Part shown: one piece after another, positions 25,035-33,868 of the stretch
Layout: each line of letters opens with the position of its first letter
How positions within the stretch are numbered: the first letter of the stretch is position 1
Assembly (NCBI GenBank): GCA_037190145.1
Contig: JBBCJU010000003.1
Span: 62,001-126,000 of the forward strand
Length of the DNA: 64,000 nucleotides
Direction of reading: 5' to 3'
Source of the DNA: 55-13 sp037190145
Lineage (GTDB): Bacteria > Armatimonadota > Fimbriimonadia > Fimbriimonadales > Fimbriimonadaceae
Translations under genes and position numbers: made by a program
The notes under the pieces: generated by a model
Database searches by the model: none
What the model was told of the DNA's origin: nothing
The model's input: only the letters and a program-made list of their open reading frames with translations

Positions 25035-27053
25035 ATGCTTTCGTTCCTGTGTCTCTTTGCCTTGCCTCACCAGGCTCCCATTGATATGGAGATGCGGGCC
25101 GCACGCTTGCCTTTAGTTGTTGAAGCGCTAGGAGAAAAGCTGAATCAACGAATGTTCTGTAGCCCCGAAATTGGGCGGCATGTCGTATTGGTGAAGTTCG
25201 CCGGTGTGTCCCCTGATGAAGCAAAGCTACGAATTGCTGAGGCAGTGGACGCCGAGTGGATAGATCGAAATGGTACTCAAACCCTCATTCGCACCCCCGC
25301 CAAACAGAGACAACTATCGGAGAAATGGAGAGCAAGCACTGAGGCCGCCATGCAGGCTTCTTTAAAAGAGATGAACGATCGCCTGGATGCAACTCCAACG
25401 TTTGACTTAACCCAGGCTCGAAAGTATCTTGCCGAGTTGAACAAGCTAGATGATCCGACCGACTCCAACCAAAGTATGAGCAACTGGCAAGCCCAGCAGA
25501 AAGCTCACCAACTCAGCCCGGGAGGGAGAGCCATCTCGAAACTCCTGATGTTGATGGGAGCAAAGACTCTCGCCACAATTCCAGTGGGAAGAACCGTCTT
25601 TGCTATCAACCCAACGAAGTATCAACGTGCCTTACCAAACCGCATCGATGGCATCTTGAAAACTTGGGATTCAGAGCAACAAGTTTGGCAAAAAGCTTTG
25701 GAAGCCAATCCTCCCGTTCCACCCAAAGATGGACATCTATCCTCCGACCCCAGATTTTCGAAATATGGCGATCACCGAGCCAATCGAGTTCTGATGGTTG
25801 TGCGGCGCTACGGTCCAAAGTCAAATATCAACTTCATGTTGACAGGTTACAACGCCTTGGGTGAGCCCCAGTTCATGACCTCAGTTGACCTTTCTCCACG
25901 TTGGTTGATCCAAAGGGCAAACATCCAAAAGGTGCTTGAAGAAGCGAACGTAAAGGGCCAATACACGCTCACTAAGGAATCACAAGAGCGCTTAAAGTTC
26001 TCTAGCCTTGAATACAAGGATGATTCTCGTCCAACGCCACAACAAGTGGCAAAATTCGCCGATCCGGTCGGTCGAGACCCACTTAGCTTTGAACACTCAG
26101 AAGTTTTGTTTGCCTATGCCGAAGTCTCCAAGTTGAACTTAGTCGCTTCGCTAAACGATATGATCACTCTTCCAGTCACCCAACGCGGCGACGTGACTAA
26201 GCCCATAGACCTGGAGGGTTACCTAAAGTACAACGAACTCCTCGGATACCTCCAGGTGGTTCGAGAAGATAAGTGGCTTACCGTAAAGCTGTCCGATATA
26301 GATGGTGAACCCGATTTACCGGAGGATCGCTTTACGGTGCGAAAGCTAATCCAGTCTGGACTGCAAAATGGTTTCTTCACTTTAGAAGCCTTGGCTGAAT
26401 ACAGTCAAACGGCAGATGCCCAATGGAATCCACTTTCTTTCAACTTGGCAAGAATCCTACTTCCCCGCTCAGAGAGACTTCTTCAGGATATGGAAACTGG
26501 CGGACTCAAGTTCTATGGATTGCTAAGTCCTGTTCAACAAAAAAGCCTACGTGCCGGAGATCCAGTTGCCATCAACACTCTTAACCCCAAGGCCAAAGAG
26601 AGTTTGATTGAATTTGCCCTCCAAAACGAATCGCGTTCCGGTGAAAGTGGTCTTTGGGTAAAAGATCGAAACGTAAGTATGCAGTCTGGTGCTGCACTCC
26701 AGGCTGAACCAACGGAGTTCTTGGCCCGAGGCATAAGCGGCGACATGGTGCTGGCAAAGGTCAACACTGAAGAAACGATGATGGTAGGTACCAAAAACGG
26801 TCAATATGTTGCTTGGACGCATTTTATGACGCCAGAAGCATACGCAAGGTCTATCCGCCAACCCAACAGCGCTTACAGCAAAGAAGATGATTTTTGGCTG
26901 GGTCAAATCGTGAAACTAAACTTGATCGCAGCACTAGGATCGGATGCGCAAGTGCGGCTGACACTTAAAGAGCATCAATACGACTTAAGAAAATCACCCA
27001 TGCGGGTGGATCAAATGCCGAGCGAAATCCGCAAACGCATGGAATCGGGCTAG
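25035..27053 (+). CDS. Large exported STN-like protein, paralogue 1
   Basis: 672 residues with an N-terminal export signal (MLSFLCLFALPHQA). Residues about 20-80 look like an STN/secretin-type small domain (LPLVVEALGEKLNQRMFCSPE...DEAKLRIAEAVDAEWI), followed by a helical stretch. A long C-terminal region is shared with the proteins at 30213 and 33869 (for example RKLIQSGLQNGFFTLEALAEYSQ and the FYGLLSPVQQKSLR segment). The function is unknown. Family members are separated by unrelated genes, so they are not an operon. Confidence 0.8.
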   Translation: MLSFLCLFALPHQAPIDMEMRAARLPLVVEALGEKLNQRMFCSPEIGRHVVLVKFAGVSPDEAKLRIAEAVDAEWIDRNGTQTLIRTPAKQRQLSEKWRASTEAAMQASLKEMNDRLDATPTFDLTQARKYLAELNKLDDPTDSNQSMSNWQAQQKAHQLSPGGRAISKLLMLMGAKTLATIPVGRTVFAINPTKYQRALPNRIDGILKTWDSEQQVWQKALEANPPVPPKDGHLSSDPRFSKYGDHRANRVLMVVRRYGPKSNINFMLTGYNALGEPQFMTSVDLSPRWLIQRANIQKVLEEANVKGQYTLTKESQERLKFSSLEYKDDSRPTPQQVAKFADPVGRDPLSFEHSEVLFAYAEVSKLNLVASLNDMITLPVTQRGDVTKPIDLEGYLKYNELLGYLQVVREDKWLTVKLSDIDGEPDLPEDRFTVRKLIQSGLQNGFFTLEALAEYSQTADAQWNPLSFNLARILLPRSERLLQDMETGGLKFYGLLSPVQQKSLRAGDPVAINTLNPKAKESLIEFALQNESRSGESGLWVKDRNVSMQSGAALQAEPTEFLARGISGDMVLAKVNTEETMMVGTKNGQYVAWTHFMTPEAYARSIRQPNSAYSKEDDFWLGQIVKLNLIAALGSDAQVRLTLKEHQYDLRKSPMRVDQMPSEIRKRMESG

Positions 27054-27058
27054 AATTT

Positions 27059-27526
27059 CTAGCCCACATACATGAGCGGGTCGCCCAGATTCACCAATTG
27101 ACCACTCTCAACAACAATCTTGGTGACTTTCCCACTTGTAGGAGAGGGCACTTCATTAAAGACTTTCATCGCCTCAATCAATCCTATCACCTGCCCGGTG
27201 GTCACCTCATCGCCCTCTTTGACAAAAACGGGCGAGCTTGGGCTAGGCGCGGAGTAATAGATACCAGTCATCGGGCTAGTGATGGGAGTTCCAGTAGGAA
27301 CATTGCTTACCGGAGCTTCGTCCTCTTCCTCTTCTAATTCCTCAACTGCTATATCAGTTGCGGACCCCACTGCTATTGTCTGAACCGGAACTGCTTTTGC
27401 CCGTTTTTTGAAGGCGATACTAAATCCATCTGTTGTCAGTTCGGCTTCAGATAGCTTAAACTCATCCATAAGTTCCGCGAGTTCATCAATGCGGACTTTC
27501 ATTACGGCAGGAGAAGGATTCGGCAC
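27059..27526 (-). CDS. accB: Biotin carboxyl carrier protein of acetyl-CoA carboxylase
   Basis: 155 residues. It carries the biotin that moves CO2 between the carboxylase and transferase parts of acetyl-CoA carboxylase (fatty acid synthesis). The C-terminal biotinyl domain has the modified lysine in IEAMKVFNE. The N-terminal helix (VRIDELAELMDEFKLSEAEL) is the normal AccB start, and a proline/acidic linker joins them. CATAAT lies six bases before the GTG at 27526. No accC is adjacent. It ends tail-to-tail with the STN-like gene. Confidence 0.95.
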   Translation of the reverse strand: MPNPSPAVMKVRIDELAELMDEFKLSEAELTTDGFSIAFKKRAKAVPVQTIAVGSATDIAVEELEEEEDEAPVSNVPTGTPITSPMTGIYYSAPSPSSPVFVKEGDEVTTGQVIGLIEAMKVFNEVPSPTSGKVTKIVVESGQLVNLGDPLMYVG

Positions 27527-27576
27527 GAGTCAATTATGGCTTAGAAGCCGCCATCCTTGGTGTAGAGCAGGGGCAA

Positions 27577-28062
27577 ATGATGCATACTTGGCCACAAATA
27601 GAACGGTGGATCCTCGCAATCTTGGGCATTATATGGTTGGCCGTAGTGGGATATGCATTTCTCGATTCCCCAAACATAGCCCCGCTGAAATCCTTCGGTA
27701 CCCCCAGCATAGTCACAAAAAACGGCGGAGTTGAGCAGCGTTTTTACGTGATCCGAAGCGAAACGGGTGCCGTACCGTACGACGTGGATGTCAATCTACA
27801 GATAAAAGGCTACTCGCGTCCAAAAGGGTCTTGGCCAGGCTTTTACCAAAAGGCACCGCACGAATCGATCTACATTGGACAAGGAAGGCCTTACCTGCTC
27901 TCTCCCGGAAGGGTTGGCTATAGGATTGAACCAAAGACATTGACAGTTCTTCACTCCATAAATACCGTAAGTTGGGATTCCATTTGGAGGCGTTTACAAA
28001 GTGAGCATCGCTATAAATCTCGAATGCGAGAACGGCGGGCCGCTTTGGGCCTATCTCGATAA
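27577..28062 (+). CDS. Single-pass membrane protein, unknown
   Basis: 161 residues with one membrane helix near the N-terminus (IERWILAILGIIWLAVVGYAFL) and an extracytoplasmic region of beta character, ending in a basic tail (RYKSRMRERRAALG). The start is ATG 27577 or the ATG immediately before it. It is divergent from accB, with only 50 bp between the starts. No family recognised. Confidence 0.65.
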   Translation: MMHTWPQIERWILAILGIIWLAVVGYAFLDSPNIAPLKSFGTPSIVTKNGGVEQRFYVIRSETGAVPYDVDVNLQIKGYSRPKGSWPGFYQKAPHESIYIGQGRPYLLSPGRVGYRIEPKTLTVLHSINTVSWDSIWRRLQSEHRYKSRMRERRAALGLSR

Positions 28063-28136
28063 GTCGTAAACCTTCCTCAACACTTTTGATTAAGATGACG
28101 GAAGGACTTTTCCCAAAAGCCATAGAATATGCGCAT

Positions 28137-30173
28137 ATGGCCCGCATCTATTCCCTGCCTCTTCTTCTTGGTTTAGCCTCACTCAGTTCTGCCCAAGTGG
28201 AGTATGTGCGCGAAAACTACACTAAGCGGGAGGTTGAGATTCCTATGCGGGATGGGGTGAAACTTTTCACTTCCATTTATGTTCCAAAAGATGCATCCAA
28301 AAAGGCACCATTCCTCATGATGAGAACACCGTATTCTTGTCGTCCCTACGGAGCGAATGAGTTTAGGGCAAATCTTGGTCCCGAAGCAGGATTTTCCCGA
28401 GAAGGCTACATTTTTGTATACCAAGATGTGCGTGGGCGGTATATGTCGGGCGGAGATTTCAAGTGGATGACGCCTTATATTCCAAATAAGCAGGCCGGTC
28501 AGGTAGATGAATCAACCGATACGTCTGACACTCTAGACTGGCTACTGAAGAACATCCCAAACAACAATGGGAGAGTCGGAGTTTATGGCACAAGTTTCCC
28601 TGGCCATTACGCTGCTCAATGTCTGATAGACCCGCACCCAGCGCTAAAAGCCGCCAGCCCCCAAGCTCCCATGGTGGATAACTGGCTGGGTGATGATATG
28701 CACCATAACGGCGCATTCTTTCTTCCCCACGCCATGAACTTCGTTTCGGGCTTTGGTAAGGTTCGCACCGGCCCAACTCAAGACTATGGACGTGGGGTCT
28801 TTCAGCATGGCACTCCTGATGGCTATCGATTCTTCCTTGAGATGGGACCCATCAAGAATGCCCTTACCAAATACAACATGAATCAAATCCCTCTATGGAA
28901 GGAGTGGACTTCAAATGGTGACTACAACGAGTATTGGCAGAAGCAAAATGTCTCCCAACACTTGAAAAAGGCCGACAAAGTAGCCGTTCTAACCGTTGGA
29001 GGCTTTTTTGACGCCGAAGACTTGTATGGCCCGCTGGACATGTATAAGGCCATCGAGCGACATACGCCCTCTAACAACAGCAAACTCATCATGGGTCCTT
29101 GGTATCACGGCTCCTGGAATGGTGGCCCGGGGGATAGCCTTCATGACATCCGGTGGAATACCAAAACCGGCGAAGATTTCCGAGAAAAATACCAACGTCC
29201 GTTTTTCCGCCACCATCTGTGGCAAGATGCCCCAGATCCAAAAATCCCAGATGCCGTTATCTTCGATGCCGGTGCAGATACCTGGCGCACTTTTGACCAG
29301 TGGCCTCCAAAGATCATTTTTCAAGTGCCGATGCAGTTTCAAGAAGGCGGAAGGATGGGTCTGCCTTTGATCCCGGTCGAAAGAGTTCGTCCCAATGAAA
29401 CTCCAATCACTGTAACCTACAAATCTGGACCTTTCCCAAAGGCCGACCTTCCCACCAAACTGCCCACTTTTGCTCAACTATTAAGCAACGCACCCGTTAT
29501 CGCAAACATAAGTCCGCTTCTATCTTCTACGAGCAAGATGACGTATCGAAAGGTGCAATCAAACTTTGTGGAATGGGTCTCCGATCCTGCAAAACCAGTT
29601 CCTGGATCTGCCGCTATCTCTACCGGAATGCCACGGCAGTACCTTTTGGAAGACCAGAGATTCGTTTGGAGCCGACCTGACGTGATCAGCTTTGAGACAA
29701 CTCCTCTGATCTCCGATAACATCCTTGCTGGCCCCCTGAAGGCAACTCTCTATGTCAGCACAACCGGAACCGATGCAGATTTTATTGTAAAGCTAATCGA
29801 CGTGTTCCCCAACGATGCTCCCAACAACTCTCCACGTGGCGAAAACATACCGATGGGCGGATACCAAATGATGGTTCGAGGCGAACCCATCCGAGCCAAA
29901 TATAGAAACTCTTGGTCCAAGCCATCGCCCCTAACGCCAAACAAAGTAGAAAAGGTTGAGTTTGTTCTGCCCGATATCTGCCACACGTTCAAGAAGGGCC
30001 ACAAGATAATGGTGCAGATTCAAAGCTCATGGTTCCCTATCATTGATCGCAATCCACAGACCTTCTGCGACATCTTTAACGCGGATGAGTCAGCATTCCA
30101 GAAAGCAACTCATCGTCTATATCTAGGAGGACGCCAGGCAAGTCGGCTGGAAGTAAGCGTTCTTCCACAATGA
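28137..30173 (+). CDS. CocE/NonD-type alpha/beta hydrolase (S15 peptidase family)
   Basis: 678 residues from ATG 28137, chosen because the signal peptide (MARIYSLPLLLGLASLSSAQ) starts there. Peptidase S15/cocaine-esterase fold: nucleophile in GVYGTSFPGH (S near 153), general-acid region GGFFDAEDLYGP, and histidine in GPWYHGSWNGG. A C-terminal jelly-roll (X-Pro dipeptidyl peptidase C-terminal type) contains GPLKATLYVSTTGTDADF. Probably an exported esterase or peptidase. The substrate cannot be inferred. TAGAAT lies eight bases before the ATG. Confidence 0.93.
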   Translation: MARIYSLPLLLGLASLSSAQVEYVRENYTKREVEIPMRDGVKLFTSIYVPKDASKKAPFLMMRTPYSCRPYGANEFRANLGPEAGFSREGYIFVYQDVRGRYMSGGDFKWMTPYIPNKQAGQVDESTDTSDTLDWLLKNIPNNNGRVGVYGTSFPGHYAAQCLIDPHPALKAASPQAPMVDNWLGDDMHHNGAFFLPHAMNFVSGFGKVRTGPTQDYGRGVFQHGTPDGYRFFLEMGPIKNALTKYNMNQIPLWKEWTSNGDYNEYWQKQNVSQHLKKADKVAVLTVGGFFDAEDLYGPLDMYKAIERHTPSNNSKLIMGPWYHGSWNGGPGDSLHDIRWNTKTGEDFREKYQRPFFRHHLWQDAPDPKIPDAVIFDAGADTWRTFDQWPPKIIFQVPMQFQEGGRMGLPLIPVERVRPNETPITVTYKSGPFPKADLPTKLPTFAQLLSNAPVIANISPLLSSTSKMTYRKVQSNFVEWVSDPAKPVPGSAAISTGMPRQYLLEDQRFVWSRPDVISFETTPLISDNILAGPLKATLYVSTTGTDADFIVKLIDVFPNDAPNNSPRGENIPMGGYQMMVRGEPIRAKYRNSWSKPSPLTPNKVEKVEFVLPDICHTFKKGHKIMVQIQSSWFPIIDRNPQTFCDIFNADESAFQKATHRLYLGGRQASRLEVSVLPQ

Positions 30174-30212
30174 CCGTAACGCAGCCCCCCAGATGAACCG
30201 TCTACCGTTGTA

Positions 30213-32243
30213 ATGTTCTCACTTTTGGCCGGAATCGTTCTTACTCAAGCTCCGACTGCGATGTCGGCCGAAGAGATTTGGCAACGGCTAGAAGCCCCAA
30301 TCAGCTTAAGAACGGATCCTACACGGCTTGCAACGGCCACCGATCAGATTGCGTCTATGGTGGGAATTCGCATTCGATGCGACGCTGCTCTTCAACCCGC
30401 AGTTGTCGTCATTGGAGTCCGAGATAAACCCGCAAAGGAGATTCTCACACATCTGATGGATGGCATAGGAGCAGCTTCTTTTGTTCAAAATGGAGTGCTG
30501 CATATCAGCATGAGGGTAGCCACCTCCGAGCATGTAGAAAAGCAGCGCGAATTTGAGATCAAGGCGATCGCCCAAAGTCTGGAAAACCGGGCCAAACAGA
30601 TTAAACTCGATGACCCTCTTGATCTCAGCCTTGCCGCTAGAGCGGCTGCACAGATTGTTCAGCTATTCCAAACCAACCAATATAACTTTGGCTTTGCGAC
30701 TCAGTTCATCCAAAACGCGGCAAATCAATCTCCAGCCACGCGATCGGCCGCAAAAATTCTTAAAAGCTTGGGTCCTGAGCTTCTGCGTGTCGAAGGCGAA
30801 AAACCTAAGACTTTGACGCTTAAGTCTGTGAGCGAGGAAAAAGCGAAGAATGCTCGTGAAGCCCTTGAAACATTGGAGAAAGAACAGGCTCCTTGGTCAG
30901 ATACCTTTAAGACCGCGATCAATCTAGCCGCAAAGAGTGAAAACGCTTATATCGCCGAAGAGCTCTTGAGTCGCTGTATACCAATTAAAGGAAATAAGCC
31001 AGATAATTTTAACGTCTTGATCACCCCTCAGCCTTGGGGGAATCTAGTCAACGTCCAGATAATGTCGGGAGGCGAGATTCTTTTTGAGGTTCAAGACTAT
31101 TTTCCGAGACAAAGAACCTACGCAAACATATCTGGAGAAGTCTTTCCTGTCCAAACCGCGAAGACGGTCACCGTTCCATTGGCTGAACGAGTCATACGGC
31201 TAGAAAACTACCGCCGAATGACAGACAACAAACCGAAGGCTTTTAATTGGGAGCTAATGCGGAAGGTCTGTGATCCATGGCGCAATGAACCCATCAGCTT
31301 TACAAGAGCCCAACCGATGGCGGACGTCGCCCTAAAATTGAACCTGAATCTGATAACTTACTTGGGCGATTCATTGGTGAATCAACTTGCCTACCCATAT
31401 CACCAAGATTCTCCCAAAGAAGTCACGGGTGACCAAGTTCTCGCACTTTCCAGCTATGGCGCCACCTCTGGATTGCGTAAGAAGGGCGACTGGATTGTCG
31501 GATACTGTACAGATCCAGAACAATACTTAGCCAACCAAATAGATCGACCCGCTTTTGGCCGATTCCTTTCCCTTGCTCTTCGCCCAGGAGCCTTAACGTT
31601 TGAACAGTTTCTGCACGCTAAGAAAGAATTAGGCACGAATCAGCTCAACATGGCTAGACAACTTGCCCGAATAGTCAGGCCGGGATTTGACAGCCTAAAC
31701 CCCGTGAATATTGAAATGCTGGAGGTGTTTGGAATGTTGACTCCTTCCCAGCTCAACCAAGCTAGAACCTCCGGCATTACCTTAAGTTCTCTTCCTATAG
31801 CGGCAGAGACAAAACTAAGGCAGTTCATTGGCTACCAAAGGAGAAGAGCGGCCAACCCACTAGATGACAGCATCGATGCTTTACCCACCGTAAATGAAAT
31901 TCGTCAAGCAAAGATTTTTCTTGACCAAACCTCACAGTACGGAATCGTGACCGTAGATGCAAGCCCAGGGCAATCTGCCCAAATGTATCTTCCCTACACC
32001 TACTACCGATTCCAAGACTTTGATATGTTTAAGAACTACAGCTCAATGCAGCAAGTAGCTCAGACTCTGAACAACAAACTGATGTGGTCTGGAAGAAAGG
32101 ATACTTTGATGTTCAGATTCGAGATAAAGCGTCGCCGAAGCCAGCAGTTTGGCACCATACAATATGTCACCGATGTCTCACAGAATCCTCTTTCCATCTC
32201 TCAAGCCGGAGATCTGATCCAGCGTTACTTCACTGGACAATAA
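30213..32243 (+). CDS. Large exported STN-like protein, paralogue 2
   Basis: 676 residues, with export signal MFSLLAGIVLTQAPTAM. The STN-like small domain covers about residues 45-90 (DQIASMVGIRIRCDAALQPAVVVIGVRDKP). The C-terminal half resembles paralogue 1, including RFLSLALRPGALTFEQFLHAKKEL and the VFGMLTPSQLNQAR segment. The middle contains a helical stretch rich in A, K and E. Function unknown. It ends exactly where the convergent DinB gene ends, with no intergenic bases. Confidence 0.8.
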   Translation: MFSLLAGIVLTQAPTAMSAEEIWQRLEAPISLRTDPTRLATATDQIASMVGIRIRCDAALQPAVVVIGVRDKPAKEILTHLMDGIGAASFVQNGVLHISMRVATSEHVEKQREFEIKAIAQSLENRAKQIKLDDPLDLSLAARAAAQIVQLFQTNQYNFGFATQFIQNAANQSPATRSAAKILKSLGPELLRVEGEKPKTLTLKSVSEEKAKNAREALETLEKEQAPWSDTFKTAINLAAKSENAYIAEELLSRCIPIKGNKPDNFNVLITPQPWGNLVNVQIMSGGEILFEVQDYFPRQRTYANISGEVFPVQTAKTVTVPLAERVIRLENYRRMTDNKPKAFNWELMRKVCDPWRNEPISFTRAQPMADVALKLNLNLITYLGDSLVNQLAYPYHQDSPKEVTGDQVLALSSYGATSGLRKKGDWIVGYCTDPEQYLANQIDRPAFGRFLSLALRPGALTFEQFLHAKKELGTNQLNMARQLARIVRPGFDSLNPVNIEMLEVFGMLTPSQLNQARTSGITLSSLPIAAETKLRQFIGYQRRRAANPLDDSIDALPTVNEIRQAKIFLDQTSQYGIVTVDASPGQSAQMYLPYTYYRFQDFDMFKNYSSMQQVAQTLNNKLMWSGRKDTLMFRFEIKRRRSQQFGTIQYVTDVSQNPLSISQAGDLIQRYFTGQ

Positions 32244-32717
32244 CTAGTCCATCCAGTGAATGCTTGCATCACCATTTAGCGCTTGAATGTAATTAAGCTG
32301 TCCATCATGATAATTAATGTGATAAGCACAGAATTCAGCTAAATCGTACGGTGAAGTGGATCCTGTTGGGGTGGCAATTTCACGTAGGATTTCCTCAGAT
32401 GGAACCGCCTCAATCGCCAAGATCATGTCATTTAGCGATTTTTCAAACGCTAAAGATGCGCCTTCTTTTGTCTTGAACTCTTCAGGTGTCTCTTTAGAAG
32501 CGTTTGGATCGAAGGGTCCAGGATCGCCTCCAGCTATTCGGGTCAGCAGGCGTTTGTTTACAACCGTAATCTCATACGTAAAGTTGGCCGGAGTACGAGC
32601 GGCGCCGCCTGGACTCTTGTCAATCGCCTCGTCCGGCAGGGCTCGCAGGTCGGTTAGATACCTCTTCTGAACATCACGAAGTTCGGTTAGCGCCTTTGCT
32701 TTTAAATCAAGATTCAT
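32244..32717 (-). CDS. DinB-superfamily protein
   Basis: About 157 residues with the four-helix DinB/YfiT-like fold: LTELRDVQKRYLTDLRALPDEAIDKSP at the N-terminus and EFCAYHINYHDGQLNYIQ near the C-terminus, where histidines of the metal site are expected. The family includes metal-dependent thiol transferases, and the substrate is unknown. ATG 32717 is preferred to the TTG one codon earlier. TAAACT lies seven bases before it. Confidence 0.85.
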   Translation of the reverse strand: MNLDLKAKALTELRDVQKRYLTDLRALPDEAIDKSPGGAARTPANFTYEITVVNKRLLTRIAGGDPGPFDPNASKETPEEFKTKEGASLAFEKSLNDMILAIEAVPSEEILREIATPTGSTSPYDLAEFCAYHINYHDGQLNYIQALNGDASIHWMD

Positions 32718-32994
32718 CAAAGTTAGTTTAGCTCTGTCGGAGATGTATATGATGAAATCACAATCCGTTAGAGGCTTCTAGAATCCACCACACTTTCCTG
32801 TTAGAAGATTTTGCCATCCGTATATATAACTTAAAACGGCTCTCCCAACCGCTAACGAGGAGGTTTCTAGTCATGCTCTGGCGCGAAAAGTTTTAATCTT
32901 GACCAAAATTTCACAATACCATTGCATCAAGGTATCCATACCCCTGCCTTGGCCCTCAACTGATCAGGTCTTCAAAAAGAGGGCAGATCAAGAC

Positions 32995-33462
32995 TTACCG
33001 AGCGGTCCTTTCAAGCATTTCGACGGTATGGCGGACTCTTTTCTTAAGCGACGGATCTACGACACGGGATTCTAGAGCTCTTAAATCTGGAATGACGCTT
33101 GCATCCTTAAATGCATTTAGGCCATAGGCAGAATAGACAGCGTCATCATTGCTACCATTCTTCACTTTGTCCCGAAGGAATTCGAACACAGGTTTGCTGC
33201 GGTATTGACTCCCTTTTACACCCAACAAAGCATAGCATCCGTCTTTGCGTGAAGAAGTGAGTTGAGGGCAAGTAGCCATCAACGTTTCCAAAGACTTCTC
33301 ACCTAGTTTCTCAACAAGTTCCGCAGCTTCTGGAAGCTTGTTTTGTTTTAACGCACTTTCGAGAGCCAATTCATCAGGTGAACCTTGTGAGCTGCAACTG
33401 ACTGTACATGCTAGTAGTAGCGAAAATAGAAGGCTTAACCAAAGCAATTTCAAGATTCTCAA
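32995..33462 (-). CDS. Lipoprotein with HEAT-like repeats
   Basis: 155 residues. The signal ends in a cysteine-rich stretch (LLFSLLLACTVSCSSQG) consistent with lipidation at C19 or C23. The mature part is helical, with HEAT-like units (AVYSAYGLNAFKDASVIPDLRALESRVVDPSLKKRV). The start is TTG 33462, with GAGGTG upstream. Role unknown, possibly a binding scaffold at the envelope. Confidence 0.7.
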   Translation of the reverse strand: MRILKLLWLSLLFSLLLACTVSCSSQGSPDELALESALKQNKLPEAAELVEKLGEKSLETLMATCPQLTSSRKDGCYALLGVKGSQYRSKPVFEFLRDKVKNGSNDDAVYSAYGLNAFKDASVIPDLRALESRVVDPSLKKRVRHTVEMLERTAR

Positions 33463-33868
33463 TACATTAGCACCTCTCTAAGAAGACAGACGATGCCTTA
33501 CTCTGGCTCATGCTAAACAAGTCCCTAGATCTAGACCAGCAAAGTGTTTAACCAGGTACCTCATCATATCAGATAGAGGTTTTCTATGACGGCAAGCCTG
33601 AAAATCTGAAGCCCCGTTTTCCTTCGCCATCGCAGGGATTTAATCCAGTGTGGCTGGAAGCATTGGCACTCTTCAAACATCCAAGAATTTGTTTTCCTCA
33701 CGGTGCGCCAGCCACAAACCAACGTCGACCACAAAACTGCAACCCTGAGGATAGGAACCACCCAATCCGACAACAGCAAAAGCCTCCAGGTTGTCATGTG
33801 CGGCAAACCAACTCGACATTAAACCGCACTTTGAGGCAGATTTATTGAAGTGACGACGCGTTTGGCTC
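33463..33868. other. Gap without a convincing gene
   Basis: About 400 bases between the HEAT-like lipoprotein and STN paralogue 3. One 80-codon minus-strand frame (33564-33806) and a 45-codon frame overlapping it have no ribosome-binding site, no family features and unusual composition. I see no RNA gene or repeat here. Confidence 0.5.

Noticed and set aside
32874..32897. 7-codon ORF behind AGGAGG (about 32859)
   Set aside because: Too short and 12 bases from the site; no supporting feature.
33564..33806. 80-codon minus-strand frame
   Set aside because: Unusual composition, no ribosome-binding site, and a competing frame.
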